NCBI GenBank assembly: GCA_023395695.1
Contig: JAEWYJ010000119.1
Coordinates: 1-5,114, forward strand
From: Bacillota bacterium
Lineage (GTDB): Bacteria; Bacillota; Clostridia; Oscillospirales; Ruminococcaceae
DNA length: 5,114 nt
Direction: 5' to 3'
Shown: positions 4,572 through 5,114 of the stretch, piece after piece
Layout: every line of letters begins with the position of its first letter
Numbering within the stretch: position 1 is the first letter of the stretch
Made by a program: the position numbers and the translations under genes
The notes under the pieces: generated by a model
Seen by the model: only the letters and a program-made list of their open reading frames with translations
Database searches by the model: none
What the model was told of the DNA's origin: nothing

Positions 4572-5114
4572 TTTTGCCACCCGCCCTTTCCAGCGCGCGC
4601 AAAAGCTCCCGGCGCGCGGCCTCAACGGTGTAAACATGCGTGCTCACGTCAAAGCCCTGCTGTTTAAGCGCCATGAATATTTTAGTCACCTGCGGGCAGC
4701 TCAGGCCCATGGCCACCAGCTCCCCGGTGCGGGAAAAAACCTCCTCCACCGTGCCGTAGGCAAACAGCCTGGAGTCGTTAATCACCAGCACCTTTTGGGC
4801 GTGGCGGGCTACATCCTCCATGCTGTGCGACACCAGCAGCACCGTGCTGCCGGTCTTTTTATGGTATTCCTTAATCTGGCCAAAAATCTGCTCGCGCCCC
4901 TTGGGGTCAAGACCCGCGGTCGGCTCGTCGAGAATCAGCACCTTTGGGCGCATGGCCAGCACGCCCGCGATTGCAACGCGGCGCTTCTGCCCGCCCGAAA
5001 GCTCAAATGGCGACTTTTGCATCACGTCGGGGTCAAGCCCGACAAAGCCGGCGGCTTCGCGGACACGGCTGTCAATCTCCGCCGCGGACAGCCCCATGTT
5101 GGAAGGGCCAAAGG
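4564..5114 (-). CDS. ecfA2: Energy-coupling factor transporter ATP-binding protein EcfA2 (partial, N-terminus outside window)
   Basis: This is the C-terminal part (182 complete codons) of an ABC ATPase that powers the ECF importer at the cytoplasmic face of the membrane. The frame is open to the window edge: bases 5112-5098 encode FGPSN ahead of MGLSAAEID, the typical FGP-x-N-x-GLS stretch of EcfA proteins, so ATG 5097 is internal and not the start. Counting from that Met, the ABC signature LSGGQKRR is at 33-40, Walker B LILDEP at 54-59, the D-loop AGLDP at 61-65 and the switch His in VSHSM at 91. Walker A and the Q-loop lie outside. The LSGGQ followed by a basic residue and RRVAIAG, the C-terminal dimerisation tail (EEVFSRTGELVAMGLSCPQVT) and the place directly before ecfT favour EcfA2 over EcfA1. 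The stop TAA at 4566-4564 lies within the ecfT start. ecfA1 is expected just upstream. Confidence 0.93.
   Translation of the reverse strand, partial: FGPSNMGLSAAEIDSRVREAAGFVGLDPDVMQKSPFELSGGQKRRVAIAGVLAMRPKVLILDEPTAGLDPKGREQIFGQIKEYHKKTGSTVLLVSHSMEDVARHAQKVLVINDSRLFAYGTVEEVFSRTGELVAMGLSCPQVTKIFMALKQQGFDVSTHVYTVEAARRELLRALERAGGKNA
4577..4582 (-). promoter_or_regulatory. Ribosome binding site of ecfT inside the end of ecfA2
   Basis: GGGTGG lies five bases before ATG 4571-4569 and within the last codons of ecfA2. It supports the 270-residue EcfT start over the upstream ATG at 4637 and suggests coupled translation. Confidence 0.55.

Noticed and set aside
4572..4637. Longer EcfT with an N-terminal extension from ATG 4637
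   Set aside because: The extra 22 residues overlap ecfA2 further and are Arg-rich; the family N-terminus begins at the ATG at 4571, which has a ribosome binding site.

Overview
The window is an ordinary chromosomal stretch of a Gram-positive anaerobe of the class Clostridia, most likely order Oscillospirales (Ruminococcaceae/Oscillospiraceae-like). The grounds are the order ecfA2-ecfT-truA, which is a Firmicutes hallmark, an ECF ATPase and transmembrane pair that look clostridial, a DUF5711-like membrane-anchored protein, and a Clp-type protein starting with a paired-CXXC zinc ribbon, as seen in clostridial Clp ATPases. The DNA is moderately GC-rich. The lineage call is an inference from protein style, not from a search.

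Every supported gene is on the minus strand, so transcription runs from high to low coordinates. From 5114 downward these are: the C-terminal two thirds of EcfA2 (cut by the window edge); EcfT, whose start overlaps the ecfA2 stop by 8 bases; a 112-base gap; TruA pseudouridine synthase with a TTG start; a 58-base gap; a single-pass membrane protein with a propeller-like exported domain (DUF5711-like); a 349-base gap rich in inverted repeats; a CvpA-family multi-pass membrane protein; a 107-base AT-rich gap with overlapping palindromes; and the first 140 codons of a zinc-ribbon protein, probably the N-terminus of a Clp-family AAA+ unfoldase, running off the window at base 1.

EcfA2 and EcfT (with EcfA1, expected just upstream) form the energising module of an energy-coupling factor vitamin/micronutrient importer, shared by several substrate-binding S components encoded elsewhere. 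TruA modifies tRNA anticodon arms and keeps its usual place after ecfT. The DUF5711-like and CvpA proteins are poorly characterised envelope proteins. The Clp-like gene belongs to protein quality control and appears to start a separate transcription unit.

No novel system, mobile element, CRISPR array, tRNA or rRNA is visible. The most worthwhile signals are the structured 349-base gap upstream of cvpA, short motifs shared between the intergenic gaps, the overlapping palindromes upstream of the Clp-like gene, and that gene's zinc-ribbon/charged-linker N-terminus.
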